From the NCBI GenBank assembly GCA_004564215.1, contig CP024846.1, positions 558,001 through 622,000 on the forward strand: a DNA stretch of 64,000 nucleotides. Reading direction: 5' to 3'. Under the pieces are notes generated by a model. The model was not told where the DNA came from. It did not search any database and was given only the letters and a program-made list of their open reading frames with translations. Origin of the DNA: Beijerinckiaceae bacterium. Its GTDB lineage: Bacteria > Pseudomonadota > Alphaproteobacteria > Rhizobiales > Beijerinckiaceae. Positions within the stretch are counted from its first letter, which is position 1. Each line of letters starts with the position of its first letter. The position numbers were made by a program, and so were the translations under genes. Below, one piece after another: positions 47,463-56,053 of the stretch.

Positions 47463-48863
47463 ATGCCGCCCTCGTGTGCGACCCTCAGTCGTCGGCTTTT
47501 TCTTGGGCAGACGATCGCCAGCGTGCTGACCCTGCCGGCTAGGGCGGACTCCTCTCCCCATGCTGCGGACAATTTTCATATCCTCGAAGCAAGACCCGGC
47601 AGCCTTCGCCTTGTACCGGTGCCCGGCGTTGCAACCGACGTCTGGGGATATAATGGAGAAGTCCCTGGGCCGCTCCTGCGTTTTAAGAAAGGCGAGGAGG
47701 TTAAGGTCCGGCTCATCAACAAGCTCGAACAGGACACAACTCTGACTTGGCATGGCGTGCGGATTATCAACGCCATGGATGGTGTGGCCGGCCTCACTCA
47801 AAAGCCGGTGCCGCCGGGCGAATCCTTCGATTATCGCTTCATCCCCCCGGACAGCGGGCTTTACTGGTACCATCCGCACCTCTTGTCCTCGATTCGCGAA
47901 CAGATCGATCGCGGCCTTTATGGCGTCATGATTGTTGACGAGCCGGAACCACCTCCAGCCGATCGCAACATGCTCGTCGTGATTGCTGATTGGAAGCTCG
48001 ACGAAAAAAACCAAATCACCGGCGGGCGCGACACTCAAGCCGATCGCGGCGGCGAGCGGAACGCTGCGCGGGTCACCGTCAATTCACGGATTGCCCCTAT
48101 CGCTGAAACGCTGCCGCCCTGTTCGCGATTGCGGCTGCGTATTTTGAGCGCCGTGGACACAAGGCTGATCCAGATCCGCTTTACCGGGGTGAAACCTCTG
48201 ATCCTGGCGCTTGACGGTCAACCTTGCGAAGCCTTCGAACCGGCGGGGCAGACACTACCCCTTGGACCTGGTGCGCGTTTCGATGTCATGCTCGATCTTC
48301 CGGCGGAGGCCGGACAAGAGGCGCATGTCATGCTGCTCGGCGAGGATGAGCCGGACAGCGTTCTGCTTTCCTTCAAAACGATGGGCGAAAAGCGGGCGCC
48401 GCTGTCCCCCATTGTCTCGCTGGCACCAAATCCGCTCCTGCCCACGCAAATCAAGCTGCAGGCCGCCCGCAGGATTACGATCACGATGGAGGCGGTCCTC
48501 GGTGCCGCGCCGGCAATGGCCAACGCATCGGATCGGTCGTTAAATTGGAAGCTCAATGGTGTCGCCCGGGACGGGTTTGCCCCCGCTCCGCTGTTCTCGG
48601 TCAAACGCGGAACCCCGGTCACTCTGGCGTTCATCAATCAGACGGCCGTCGTCCAGCAAATGCATGTGCATGGGCATGTGATGCGCCTGCTGCATGATCT
48701 CGACGATGGCTGGGAGCCCTATTGGCGAGACGCCGTTCTCGTTCCGGAAGGAAAAACCAAGCACGTCGCCTTTGTTGCGGACAATCCCGGCAAATGGGCG
48801 ATCGATTGCCTGTTAGCCGGGCGGCTGGCACATGGGATGGCCACATGGTTCGAGGTGACCTGA
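47463..48863 (+). CDS. Multicopper-oxidase-fold protein lacking most copper ligands, Tat-exported
   Basis: A 466-residue three-cupredoxin protein. The N-terminus has a Tat signal (SRRLFLG then a hydrophobic stretch to ARA). The fold blocks are present: WGYNGEVPGPLLRFKKGEEV, NAMDGVAGLTQ, LYWYHPHLLSS and GLYGVMIVDEP. However the usual copper ligands are mostly missing: HWH is TWH (only His97), the C-terminal HPxHLHGH is QQMHVHGH (His401, His403 kept, Gln398 at the type 1 His), and HCHxxxH is DCLLAGR (Asp448, Cys449, Leu450, Arg454). HPH at 137-139 is intact. It is therefore probably not an oxidase but a structural relative like FtsP/SufI. ATG 47463 has AGGA six bases upstream. Confidence 0.85.
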   Translation: MPPSCATLSRRLFLGQTIASVLTLPARADSSPHAADNFHILEARPGSLRLVPVPGVATDVWGYNGEVPGPLLRFKKGEEVKVRLINKLEQDTTLTWHGVRIINAMDGVAGLTQKPVPPGESFDYRFIPPDSGLYWYHPHLLSSIREQIDRGLYGVMIVDEPEPPPADRNMLVVIADWKLDEKNQITGGRDTQADRGGERNAARVTVNSRIAPIAETLPPCSRLRLRILSAVDTRLIQIRFTGVKPLILALDGQPCEAFEPAGQTLPLGPGARFDVMLDLPAEAGQEAHVMLLGEDEPDSVLLSFKTMGEKRAPLSPIVSLAPNPLLPTQIKLQAARRITITMEAVLGAAPAMANASDRSLNWKLNGVARDGFAPAPLFSVKRGTPVTLAFINQTAVVQQMHVHGHVMRLLHDLDDGWEPYWRDAVLVPEGKTKHVAFVADNPGKWAIDCLLAGRLAHGMATWFEVT

Positions 48864-49100
48864 AGCAACCCTTGGCCGACAAGCGCTAGAGGCTTGCTGT
48901 CAATTGTGCGCCGGGCGCATTTTCTTGACAAAGAGGCTGACGATCAAAGCATGCGCGCCAACACGACATAAAGCGGCAGAATGCGCGCATGGTCTGTTTG
49001 GAAACTCTCCGCCGCCATGGCAATGCCGCGCCTTCTTGGGTTCGCGTAATAACGTCGCTCGCGGGCTTAAGTTCGGCTTTAGAGGATTTTCAAAGCCTAT

Positions 49101-50717
49101 TCAGGCGTGGCCTTGGGGTACTATCCCCGACGCGAACAGCGCGCGTAAAACGGGCGGCAGATTTTCCGGAATGTCCTCCGCAATGAGGCCCGGTCCAAAA
49201 TGCCGGGCGGCGGCGCCATGCAGCCAAACGCCTGCCGACGCCGCTTCAAAGGCCGGCATCGATTGAGCGAGCAGCCCGCCGATGATTCCAGCCAGAACAT
49301 CGCCCGAACCCGCAGTGGCCAGCCAGGGCGGCAAATCCTCTGCCACGCTCGCAAATCCTGCCGGATCGGCGACCACCGTATCGGCGCCTTTCAACACCAC
49401 GACAGCTCCGCTCAGAGCGGCGGCGGCACGCGCCCGGCTGAGCTTCGACTCCGAATGCAGACCCGCCAAATGCAATGGCGCTTGGCCCGCCGGAAGAAGC
49501 CTCGCCCAGCGAGGTTCGTCCTCCGGAACCAGGCCGCCGAAAAGCCGCGCGAATTCGCCGTCATGGGGCGTAAGCACCGCGCGGGCATGGGCCGCTCCGA
49601 TCGCTTGCGCGAGACCGTAGGCATCGTTTTCAAAACTCGTCAGGGCGTCGGCATCGAGAACCATGGCACGGCCGGGAGCGCCTCCTTCCACATCGAATGC
49701 GGCCTGGGCAAACGCACGGGTTTTTTCCCCGACGCCAAGTCCCGGTCCCATCACCAGCACATTTTTCCGCCGGTCGGAGAGGAGGCCCTTAAGCTCCTCG
49801 GGCCCGTCGCAAACGCGCGTCATGACCGCGGTCAGCGCCATGGCATGAACGCAAAGCGCTTCCTGCGGCGTTGCGACGGTCACGAGGCCGGCGCCGGCGC
49901 GGAGGGCGCCACGCGCGGCCAGCCGCGCCGCCCCTGTGTAGGCGAGCCCGCCGGAAAGGACGAGCGCGTGACCCCGCGAATATTTATGGCCGTCGACTTG
50001 CGGGACTGGGAACGATTGCCGCCAGACGGCCGGACAGTTCACCCGCGTCCTGGGGGCGATCCCGGTCAGCACGTCATAGGAGATTCCAATATCGGCGACG
50101 ACCGTATCGCCACAATGCAAACGGCCCGGCAGCAGCACATGCCCCGGCTTGCGGCGAAAAAAAGTGACGGTGCGCGCGGCCTTGATCGCAACACCGCGGA
50201 TTTGTCCACTTGAACCATCGATTCCGGAAGGAATATCGACGGCGAGGATCTGCTTCTTCGTCCCCTTGGTCCATTCATTGAGGCGCAGCACCAAATCCTT
50301 GGCCGCACCTTCGAGATCGCGGGCTAGGCCGGCACCAAAGAGGGCGTCGATGACAAGGTCGGCCGCCTCGAGATCGAGCTCCCCGATGGTGTGGATTTTC
50401 CCAGTCCAGCACCGCGCCGCAAGCGCCGCATCGCCGCGCAAAGCGTCGCGCGAACCCAAGAGGCCGAGGTCGACCGCAAAATCCTGCGCCGCCAGGAGAC
50501 GCGCGGCAACAAATCCATCGCCGCCATTATTGCCCGGTCCGCAGCAGACCAGGATGCGGCCATGCGGTGGAACAAGTTGCGCGGCCTCGCGGGCCACCGC
50601 CGCGCCAGCCTGTCCCATGAGCGTGGATCCGGGCGTCCCCCCGGCGATGGTCAGGCGGTCGGCCTCCGCCATTTCGGCGTTCGACAGGAGCTCGGGGGAA
50701 AGATTTTCATTCGACAT
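49101..50717 (-). CDS. nnr: Bifunctional NAD(P)H-hydrate epimerase/dehydratase (Nnr)
   Basis: Repairs NAD(P)H hydrates: the N-terminal half epimerises R-NADHX to the S form, the C-terminal half dehydrates it with ADP or ATP. The N-terminal YjeF domain has MAEADRLTIAGGTPGSTLMG, ILVCCGPGNNGGDGFVAARL and ADLVIDALFGAGLARDLEG. The kinase-like half begins around SRGHALVLSGGLAYTGAARL, with VMGPGLGVGEKT, VLDADALTSF, LTPHDGEFARLFG and TAGSGDVLAGIIGGLLAQS, which carry the catalytic Asp and nucleotide site. The 538-residue length fits a two-domain enzyme. It stands alone on the minus strand, divergent from hspQ. Confidence 0.94.
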   Translation of the reverse strand: MSNENLSPELLSNAEMAEADRLTIAGGTPGSTLMGQAGAAVAREAAQLVPPHGRILVCCGPGNNGGDGFVAARLLAAQDFAVDLGLLGSRDALRGDAALAARCWTGKIHTIGELDLEAADLVIDALFGAGLARDLEGAAKDLVLRLNEWTKGTKKQILAVDIPSGIDGSSGQIRGVAIKAARTVTFFRRKPGHVLLPGRLHCGDTVVADIGISYDVLTGIAPRTRVNCPAVWRQSFPVPQVDGHKYSRGHALVLSGGLAYTGAARLAARGALRAGAGLVTVATPQEALCVHAMALTAVMTRVCDGPEELKGLLSDRRKNVLVMGPGLGVGEKTRAFAQAAFDVEGGAPGRAMVLDADALTSFENDAYGLAQAIGAAHARAVLTPHDGEFARLFGGLVPEDEPRWARLLPAGQAPLHLAGLHSESKLSRARAAAALSGAVVVLKGADTVVADPAGFASVAEDLPPWLATAGSGDVLAGIIGGLLAQSMPAFEAASAGVWLHGAAARHFGPGLIAEDIPENLPPVLRALFASGIVPQGHA

Positions 50718-50915
50718 TCAAAAAACCGTAGCGAAAAATGTTAACCGAGCCCGAAGCGCAGCCGCGGGATCTTCTCTGCCGGCGCCATTAAGTTGACAAG
50801 GGAGCACGCGGCAGCTAACCACCCTGTCCCTGTAAGGTCCGCCTTCTTGCCATCCGCGCCGCCCCGTCGTCGCCCATTTTGGCGGCTAACCAATTTGAGC
50901 GGCGACGTCCATGTC

Positions 50916-51245
50916 ATGAAACCCCTTATCGCGAAATTCGCCATAGGTCAGGTGGTGAGGCACCGGAAATATCCATTCCGGGGAATCATCTACGACGTGG
51001 ATCCGGTCTTCGCGAATACCGAGGAATGGTGGCAGTCGATCCCCGAAGAGGTCCGCCCCCACAAGGATCAGCCTTTTTATCATCTTTTTGCTGAAAACGC
51101 CGACACTGAATATGTCGCCTATGTCTCGGAACAAAATCTCATGGCCGATACCTCGGGCGATCCCATTCGCCACCCTCAGGTCGACGAGATGTTCGTGCGG
51201 GCGCAGGACGGCGTCTACAAAATCAGAACAGCCCGCTTAAACTAG
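50916..51245 (+). CDS. hspQ: Heat shock protein HspQ
   Basis: A 109-residue protein of the HspQ/YccV family, which in E. coli binds hemimethylated DNA and acts as a Lon specificity factor. It starts MKPLIAKFAIGQVVRHRKYP, then RGIIYDVDPVFANTEEWWQS, DQPFYHLFAENADTEYVAYV and VSEQNLMADTSGDPIRHPQV, the conserved blocks. ATG 50916 is chosen by alignment to the family; a longer frame to 50793 includes nonsense sequence. It is divergent from nnr and convergent with the ion-channel gene (5 bases between stops). Whether it acts on the Lon encoded here is inference. Confidence 0.93.
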   Translation: MKPLIAKFAIGQVVRHRKYPFRGIIYDVDPVFANTEEWWQSIPEEVRPHKDQPFYHLFAENADTEYVAYVSEQNLMADTSGDPIRHPQVDEMFVRAQDGVYKIRTARLN

Positions 51246-51249
51246 CCCC

Positions 51250-52017
51250 TCACTTGCGGCGGCGGTCTTCGAGCTCGAGCGTTACCAGCCGTGCCAGCAA
51301 TGTCGCAGGATAGAGCTGCCCGATGATCCCTTCGAGATTGCACAGGCTACGCGCAAAAGGGTGGACCGGCACAATATCCCCATAACCGGTCGAGGTCAGG
51401 GTCACGAAGCTGAAATAGATCAGATTGCTTGCGAGCGATGAGCTGTCGGTAAAATTCAGGCCCGAGAAGGCATGCGGCGTCAGCAAAGCGACAAAAGTGA
51501 AGAGCGCCACGAACGTCAAGCCGATGGTCATGTAAAGCAAGACGGCGCCGTTGATGCGATGATAGGTCACCCGTCCGGGCGCAAAAACCGCGCGGGCGAT
51601 CACCCAGATCAGCATCGCTCCGATGGTGACACATGCGCCGGCCTCAAGATAAATGTCGAGAACCGACGCGAGTTGCAGGCGAAGTACTGTGGCCGTGGCG
51701 GCGACGCCGATCGCCCCCAAGAGGATCATGATCACCAACAAGGTCCGCGATTGGACGAGGACACAGCTGGCGAGCAAGAGCGCGATGACGAAGCCGTACC
51801 CCTGCGCCGAAATAATGCCGGACGCATGGAGGGGCACGATGACAAAGACCAGCACCATGAGCAGGACGGTCAGAACCGTCAGAAGCGGATCGTGCAGCTG
51901 GTCGCGGACGTGACCGAGCCGCTTCTGCACGTGGCCGTTGAGCGTGTGCACACGCTGGCCTACGCCGACCCGCGGACGCTGCGCCAAGCCGCCGGCATCT
52001 GGCCCCATGCTCTCCAT
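51250..52017 (-). CDS. Potassium-channel-like membrane protein
   Basis: A 255-residue membrane protein with about seven hydrophobic segments and a pore loop in FVTLTSTGYGDIVPVHPFAR, which contains the TxTGYGD selectivity filter of K+ channels. A cytosolic N-terminus with basic residues (LAQRPRVGVGQRVHTLNGHV) precedes the first helix (VLTVLLMVLVFVIVPLHA). A last helix and charged tail (LVTLELEDRRRK) follow the pore. The build of several helices before one pore domain resembles an ion_trans_2 type potassium channel of Proteobacteria. gyrA lies upstream on the same strand with a 68-base gap. Confidence 0.85.
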   Translation of the reverse strand: MESMGPDAGGLAQRPRVGVGQRVHTLNGHVQKRLGHVRDQLHDPLLTVLTVLLMVLVFVIVPLHASGIISAQGYGFVIALLLASCVLVQSRTLLVIMILLGAIGVAATATVLRLQLASVLDIYLEAGACVTIGAMLIWVIARAVFAPGRVTYHRINGAVLLYMTIGLTFVALFTFVALLTPHAFSGLNFTDSSSLASNLIYFSFVTLTSTGYGDIVPVHPFARSLCNLEGIIGQLYPATLLARLVTLELEDRRRK

Positions 52018-52085
52018 CTACACTCCCAAGCCTCGTTCGCCTTAGGAGACCGCTAACAACCAATTAAGGCGCATTTTTGCCGCAT

Positions 52086-54854
52086 TCAGGAGGCGCTTTC
52101 TTCGCCGCCGTCGTCTCCGTGGGTTTCCTCCTCCTCCGCGCGCGGCGTATCCTCGTCGCTGATCCGTTCGACCGCGACCACCTGCTCATCATCGGCGGTG
52201 TTGAAGACGATCACGCCTTGGGTTCCACGGCCGGCAACCCGGATGCCATCGACCGGGCAGCGGATCAATTGGCCGCCGTTGGTCACCAGCACGATCTCGT
52301 CGCCATCCTCGACCGGCATCGAGGCCACCAGTTTGCCGTTTCTCTGATTGACCGCCATCGCGACGATGCCTTTGCCGCCGCGTCCGGTAATGCGATATTC
52401 GAAAGATGATGTCCGCTTGCCATAACCATTCGACGAAACCGTCAGAATGATCTGCTCGGCGGCCGACATTTCGGCATAGCGCTCCGAACCGAGGTTCGAG
52501 GCGACCGGGGTTTCCATAACTCCAGTATCCTCGCCAACCGGCTCGTTGGCCTCGGGCGAAGCGTCACCGGCAATCGCGCGCCGCATTTTGAGATAGGCGA
52601 GACGTTCGCCGCTATCGGCCTCGATGTGGCGCAAAATGGCGAGCGAGATCACCCGGTCCCCCTCCCCGAGCGCGATGCCGCGCACACCCATGGAATCGCG
52701 GCCCTTGAAGACTCGCACATCGGTCACCGGAAACCGGATGCATTGGCCATCGGCCGTCGTCAAAAGGACATCCTCGGTCTCTCGGCAAATCTGCACATCG
52801 ACAATGTCCTCGCCAGGATCGAGCCGCATCGCTATTTTGCCGGCGCGGTTGACCTGAGCGAAATCCGAAAGCTTGTTGCGCCTGACGCTGCCCCGCGTCG
52901 TCGCGAACATGACGTCGAGATGCTCCCACGCGGCCTCGTCTTCGGGAAGCGGCATGATCGTGGTGATCCGTTCGCCGGTTTCGAGCGGCAATATATTGAC
53001 GAGCGCTTTTCCGCGCGCCTGCGGCGCCGACAGGGGAAGCCGCCAGACTTTTTCCTTATAAACTTGGCCCTGCGAAGAAAAGAACAGCACAGGCGCGTGC
53101 GTCGAGGCGACAAACAGCCTTGCGACGAAATCCTCGTCGCGAGTCTGCATTCCCGCGCGGCCTTTGCCGCCGCGTCTTTGCGCGCGGTAGGCCGCGAGTG
53201 GAACCCTTTTGACATAGCCGAGATGCGAAACGGTGACGACCATGTCCTCGCGCTGGATGAGGTCCTCGTCCTCGACGCCGGGGGCATCGTCGAGAATGAT
53301 GGTGCGCCGGGGCGTCGCATGCGCGGCCCTGACTGCGAGCAACTCCTCCTTGACGATCGAAAACAGCCGGGCGCGCGAGCGCAGAATGTCGAGATAGTCA
53401 GCGATTTCGACGCTGAGCTTATTCAAAGCCTCGGCAATTTCCTCGCGGCCGAGGGCCGTCAGCCGCTGCAGCCGGAGTTCAAGAATGGCCCGCGCTTGCG
53501 TCTCGGACAGGCGGCAAGCGCCGTCCTCGCTGAGGACGTGGCGCGGATCGGCAATCAGCGTAATCAGCGGCGCCATATCATGCGCGGGCCAAGAGCGTTC
53601 CATGAGGGCCATGCGGGCGGCGGCCGGATCCGGAGCAGTCCGGATCAGATGGATGAATTCGTCGATATTGGCGAGCGCGATCGCCAGACCCACCTGCACA
53701 TGCGCGGCGTCGCGGGCCTTGGTCAAAAGATGCTTGGTACGCCTTGTGACGACCTCTTCGCGGAAATCGATGAAGGCGGTCAAGAAATCCCGGAGCATGA
53801 GGACTTCCGGGCGGCCGCCGTTGAGGGCTATCATGTTGCAGGCGAAGCTCGATTGAAGCGCAGTAAAGCGCCAGAGCTGATTCAGCACGACATCGGCGAG
53901 CGCGTCCCGCTTGAGCTCAATGACGATCCGCATGCCGTCGCGATCGGACTCGTCGCGGAGATCGGAAATGCCTTCAACGCGCTTGTCGCGCACAAGCTCG
54001 GCGATCTTCTCGATCAAAGTGGCTTTGTTGATCTGATAGGGAATCTCGGTGACGATGAGCGCTTCGCGTTCCTTGCGGATCTCCTCGACTTCCACCTTCG
54101 CGCGCGTCAACACCGAACCGCGCCCGGACATATAGGCGGTTCGGATGCCGGCCCGACCCAAAATACTTCCGCCGGTCGGAAAATCGGGACCGGGAACGAT
54201 GGCGATCAAATCCTCGATGGTCATTTCCGGGCGGTCGATCAGGGCTATCACCGCATCGATCACCTCGCCGAGATTGTGCGGCGGAATATTCGTCGCCATG
54301 CCGACCGCGATGCCGCCAGCGCCATTGACCAGGAGATTTGGGAACCGTGCCGGGAGAACGGTCGGTTCATGTTCCTTGCCGTCGTAGTTCGGCTGAAAAT
54401 TGACCGTGTCGGAATCGATATCTTCGAGCAGCGCCATGGCCGGACGGGCGAGCCTCGATTCCGTATACCGCATGGCGGCCGGGGGATCGCCATCAACCGA
54501 GCCGAAATTGCCCTGCCCGTCGATCAAAGGCAGACGCATCGAGAAAGGCTGCGCCATCCGCACCAGCGCGTCATAAATCGCGCTGTCGCCATGCGGATGA
54601 TATTTACCCATCACATCGCCGACGATGCGGGCGCATTTCACATAAGGCCGGTCCGGCGTGTGGTTATTCTCGTGCATCGAAAACAAAATCCGACGATGCA
54701 CCGGTTTCAGCCCGTCGCGCACATCGGGAAGTGCCCGGCTCACGATGACGCTCATCGCATAGTCGAGATAACTCCGGCGCATTTCGTCGGAAATAGAAAC
54801 CGGCCGCACGTTGGAAGCGTGCGGCGGTGAAGTGTTGTCGTCAGTGTCGGCCAA
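52086..54854 (-). CDS. gyrA: DNA gyrase subunit A
   Basis: GyrA cuts and rejoins DNA in negative supercoiling. The 922-residue protein has [38 protein letters not shown], the catalytic Tyr in [16 protein letters not shown], and the breakage-reunion core [20 protein letters not shown]. The beta-pinwheel C-terminal domain has the GyrA box QRRGGKG near residue 570 and repeats such as [39 protein letters not shown] and [20 protein letters not shown]. The quinolone-resistance region is DSAIYD (Ser and Asp present, the sensitive form in E. coli numbering 83 and 87). It begins at TTG 54854, about 165 bases from the ssb stop. Confidence 0.97.
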   Translation of the reverse strand: MADTDDNTSPPHASNVRPVSISDEMRRSYLDYAMSVIVSRALPDVRDGLKPVHRRILFSMHENNHTPDRPYVKCARIVGDVMGKYHPHGDSAIYDALVRMAQPFSMRLPLIDGQGNFGSVDGDPPAAMRYTESRLARPAMALLEDIDSDTVNFQPNYDGKEHEPTVLPARFPNLLVNGAGGIAVGMATNIPPHNLGEVIDAVIALIDRPEMTIEDLIAIVPGPDFPTGGSILGRAGIRTAYMSGRGSVLTRAKVEVEEIRKEREALIVTEIPYQINKATLIEKIAELVRDKRVEGISDLRDESDRDGMRIVIELKRDALADVVLNQLWRFTALQSSFACNMIALNGGRPEVLMLRDFLTAFIDFREEVVTRRTKHLLTKARDAAHVQVGLAIALANIDEFIHLIRTAPDPAAARMALMERSWPAHDMAPLITLIADPRHVLSEDGACRLSETQARAILELRLQRLTALGREEIAEALNKLSVEIADYLDILRSRARLFSIVKEELLAVRAAHATPRRTIILDDAPGVEDEDLIQREDMVVTVSHLGYVKRVPLAAYRAQRRGGKGRAGMQTRDEDFVARLFVASTHAPVLFFSSQGQVYKEKVWRLPLSAPQARGKALVNILPLETGERITTIMPLPEDEAAWEHLDVMFATTRGSVRRNKLSDFAQVNRAGKIAMRLDPGEDIVDVQICRETEDVLLTTADGQCIRFPVTDVRVFKGRDSMGVRGIALGEGDRVISLAILRHIEADSGERLAYLKMRRAIAGDASPEANEPVGEDTGVMETPVASNLGSERYAEMSAAEQIILTVSSNGYGKRTSSFEYRITGRGGKGIVAMAVNQRNGKLVASMPVEDGDEIVLVTNGGQLIRCPVDGIRVAGRGTQGVIVFNTADDEQVVAVERISDEDTPRAEEEETHGDDGGEESAS

Positions 54855-55018
54855 GTGGAGCTAATCCAGAGCGAGAGAAATATGCCAAATTCTACCCTGC
54901 CCGGCCCTGAAACAGCAACTCCGGAATTCCAAGAGTCTCAATAAAAACAGATTTTTAATGGGAATTTTCAGCAGCCGCGAAAAGCTCAGGCGCGGGCTCG
55001 AAGAGGAACACCTGAACA

Positions 55019-55513
55019 TTAGAAAGGGATGTCGTCGTCAATGATATCGGCGGTCCGCCCAGCGGTCGCGGGACGCCGCTCCGGCGCGCGTGCCATCGGC
55101 GACGATTGGCCAAACCCCGCGCCGGTTGAAGCCTCGAAACTGGAGTCGGCATCGCCGCGGCCACGGCTGTCGAGCAGGGTCAGTTCGCCGCGAAAGCGTT
55201 GCAGCACCACCTCGGTCGCCTTGCGCTGATTGCCGTCGCGATCGGTGTATTCGCGGGTCTGCAATTGCCCCTCGAGATAGACCTTCGTGCCCTTCTTGCA
55301 ATATTGCTCCGCGATCTTGCCGAGGTTCTCATTGAAGATCACGACATTGTGCCATTCGGTGCGTTCCTTGCGCTCGCCCGAGGCCTTGTCGCGCCATGTC
55401 TCGGACGTGGCGACCGAGAAGCTCACGACAGGGTCGCCGGCGCCAGTGCGCCGCACTTCAGGATCGCGGCCAAGATTGCCGACCAGAATGACCTTGTTGA
55501 CGCTCCCAGCCAT
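55019..55513 (-). CDS. ssb: Single-stranded DNA-binding protein
   Basis: SSB coats single-stranded DNA in replication, repair and recombination. The 164-residue protein begins AGSVNKVILVGNLGRDPEVR, continues SFSVATSETWRDKASGERKE, TEWHNVVIFNENLGKIAEQY and KGTKVYLEGQLQTREYTDRD, forming the OB fold. A Gly/Arg/Pro/Ala-rich linker leads to the DDDIPF tip that binds partner proteins. ATG at 55513 is favoured over TTG at 55516. An exact GTTC-N7-GTTC site about 135 bases upstream (55648-55662) suggests LexA control. gyrA follows on the same strand. Confidence 0.96.
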   Translation of the reverse strand: MAGSVNKVILVGNLGRDPEVRRTGAGDPVVSFSVATSETWRDKASGERKERTEWHNVVIFNENLGKIAEQYCKKGTKVYLEGQLQTREYTDRDGNQRKATEVVLQRFRGELTLLDSRGRGDADSSFEASTGAGFGQSSPMARAPERRPATAGRTADIIDDDIPF

Positions 55514-55647
55514 CAACCCGCTCCCTTAACTTGTAAGACCACGAATACGCGCAAACCGATCGAACCGCGTGCCGCCTATCCTTACCCTATCGGCATGGCC
55601 GCGGGCCCCAACAAATGGGTTATCCACGATAATCCCGCAAGCTCAAT

Positions 55648-55662
55648 GTTCTTTTTTTGTTC
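55648..55662. promoter_or_regulatory. LexA (SOS) box upstream of ssb
   Basis: GTTC at 55648-55651, seven T's, GTTC at 55659-55662: a perfect GTTC-N7-GTTC, the direct-repeat consensus of Rhizobiales LexA (GAAC-N7-GAAC on the other strand). It lies about 135 bases before the ssb start. Binding is inferred from motif and position only. Confidence 0.7.
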
Positions 55663-55748
55663 TAGCAGCCTAGACACGCGCATGCAAGCCGGTCCGGCGC
55701 GAAATCTTCTCGATTGACAAAGCTTGGCCGCAAGGCGATCCTCACATC

Positions 55749-55925
55749 ATTGGTGGTTCCCGCAAGGGATCAAAAGGGAACGCGGTGCGCGCTTCAGGCG
55801 CAACGCCGCGGCTGCCCCCGCAACTGTAAGCAGCGAGCCTGCAACCAACAACGCCACTTGGGGCTTCGGCTCCTGGGAAGGCGGTTGGAGGCCTTGACCT
55901 GCGAGCCAGGAGACCTGCCCCCAAG
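55749..55925 (+). promoter_or_regulatory. Cobalamin (adenosylcobalamin) riboswitch
   Basis: The region contains the conserved aptamer words GCTGCCCCCGCAACTGTAAG (55809-55828) and GCGAGCCAGGAGACCTGCC (55902-55920), with the peripheral pairing GGTTCCC...GGGAAC at the start. These are the hallmarks of B12 riboswitches. It lies upstream of the btuB gene by about 130 bases, so it would turn off B12 uptake when cobalamin is plentiful. Confidence 0.93.
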
Positions 55926-56053
55926 CCGTGGTCACGTGCGAAAGCGTCGGGCGGGGTGCACCGAGGTGGATGAAGCATTCATGGCATACTCGCGCGCCAT
56001 GAGAGCCAAATTCAATTCGCAGTGACGGTCCACGTTCGCTGCGAGGTTTCTTC

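Noticed and set aside
52626..54830. A 734-codon plus-strand frame
   Set aside because: Antisense to gyrA; composition is His/Arg rich and unstructured.
55714..56025. A 103-codon plus-strand frame
   Set aside because: It covers the cobalamin riboswitch; its apparent protein is a translation of the aptamer.
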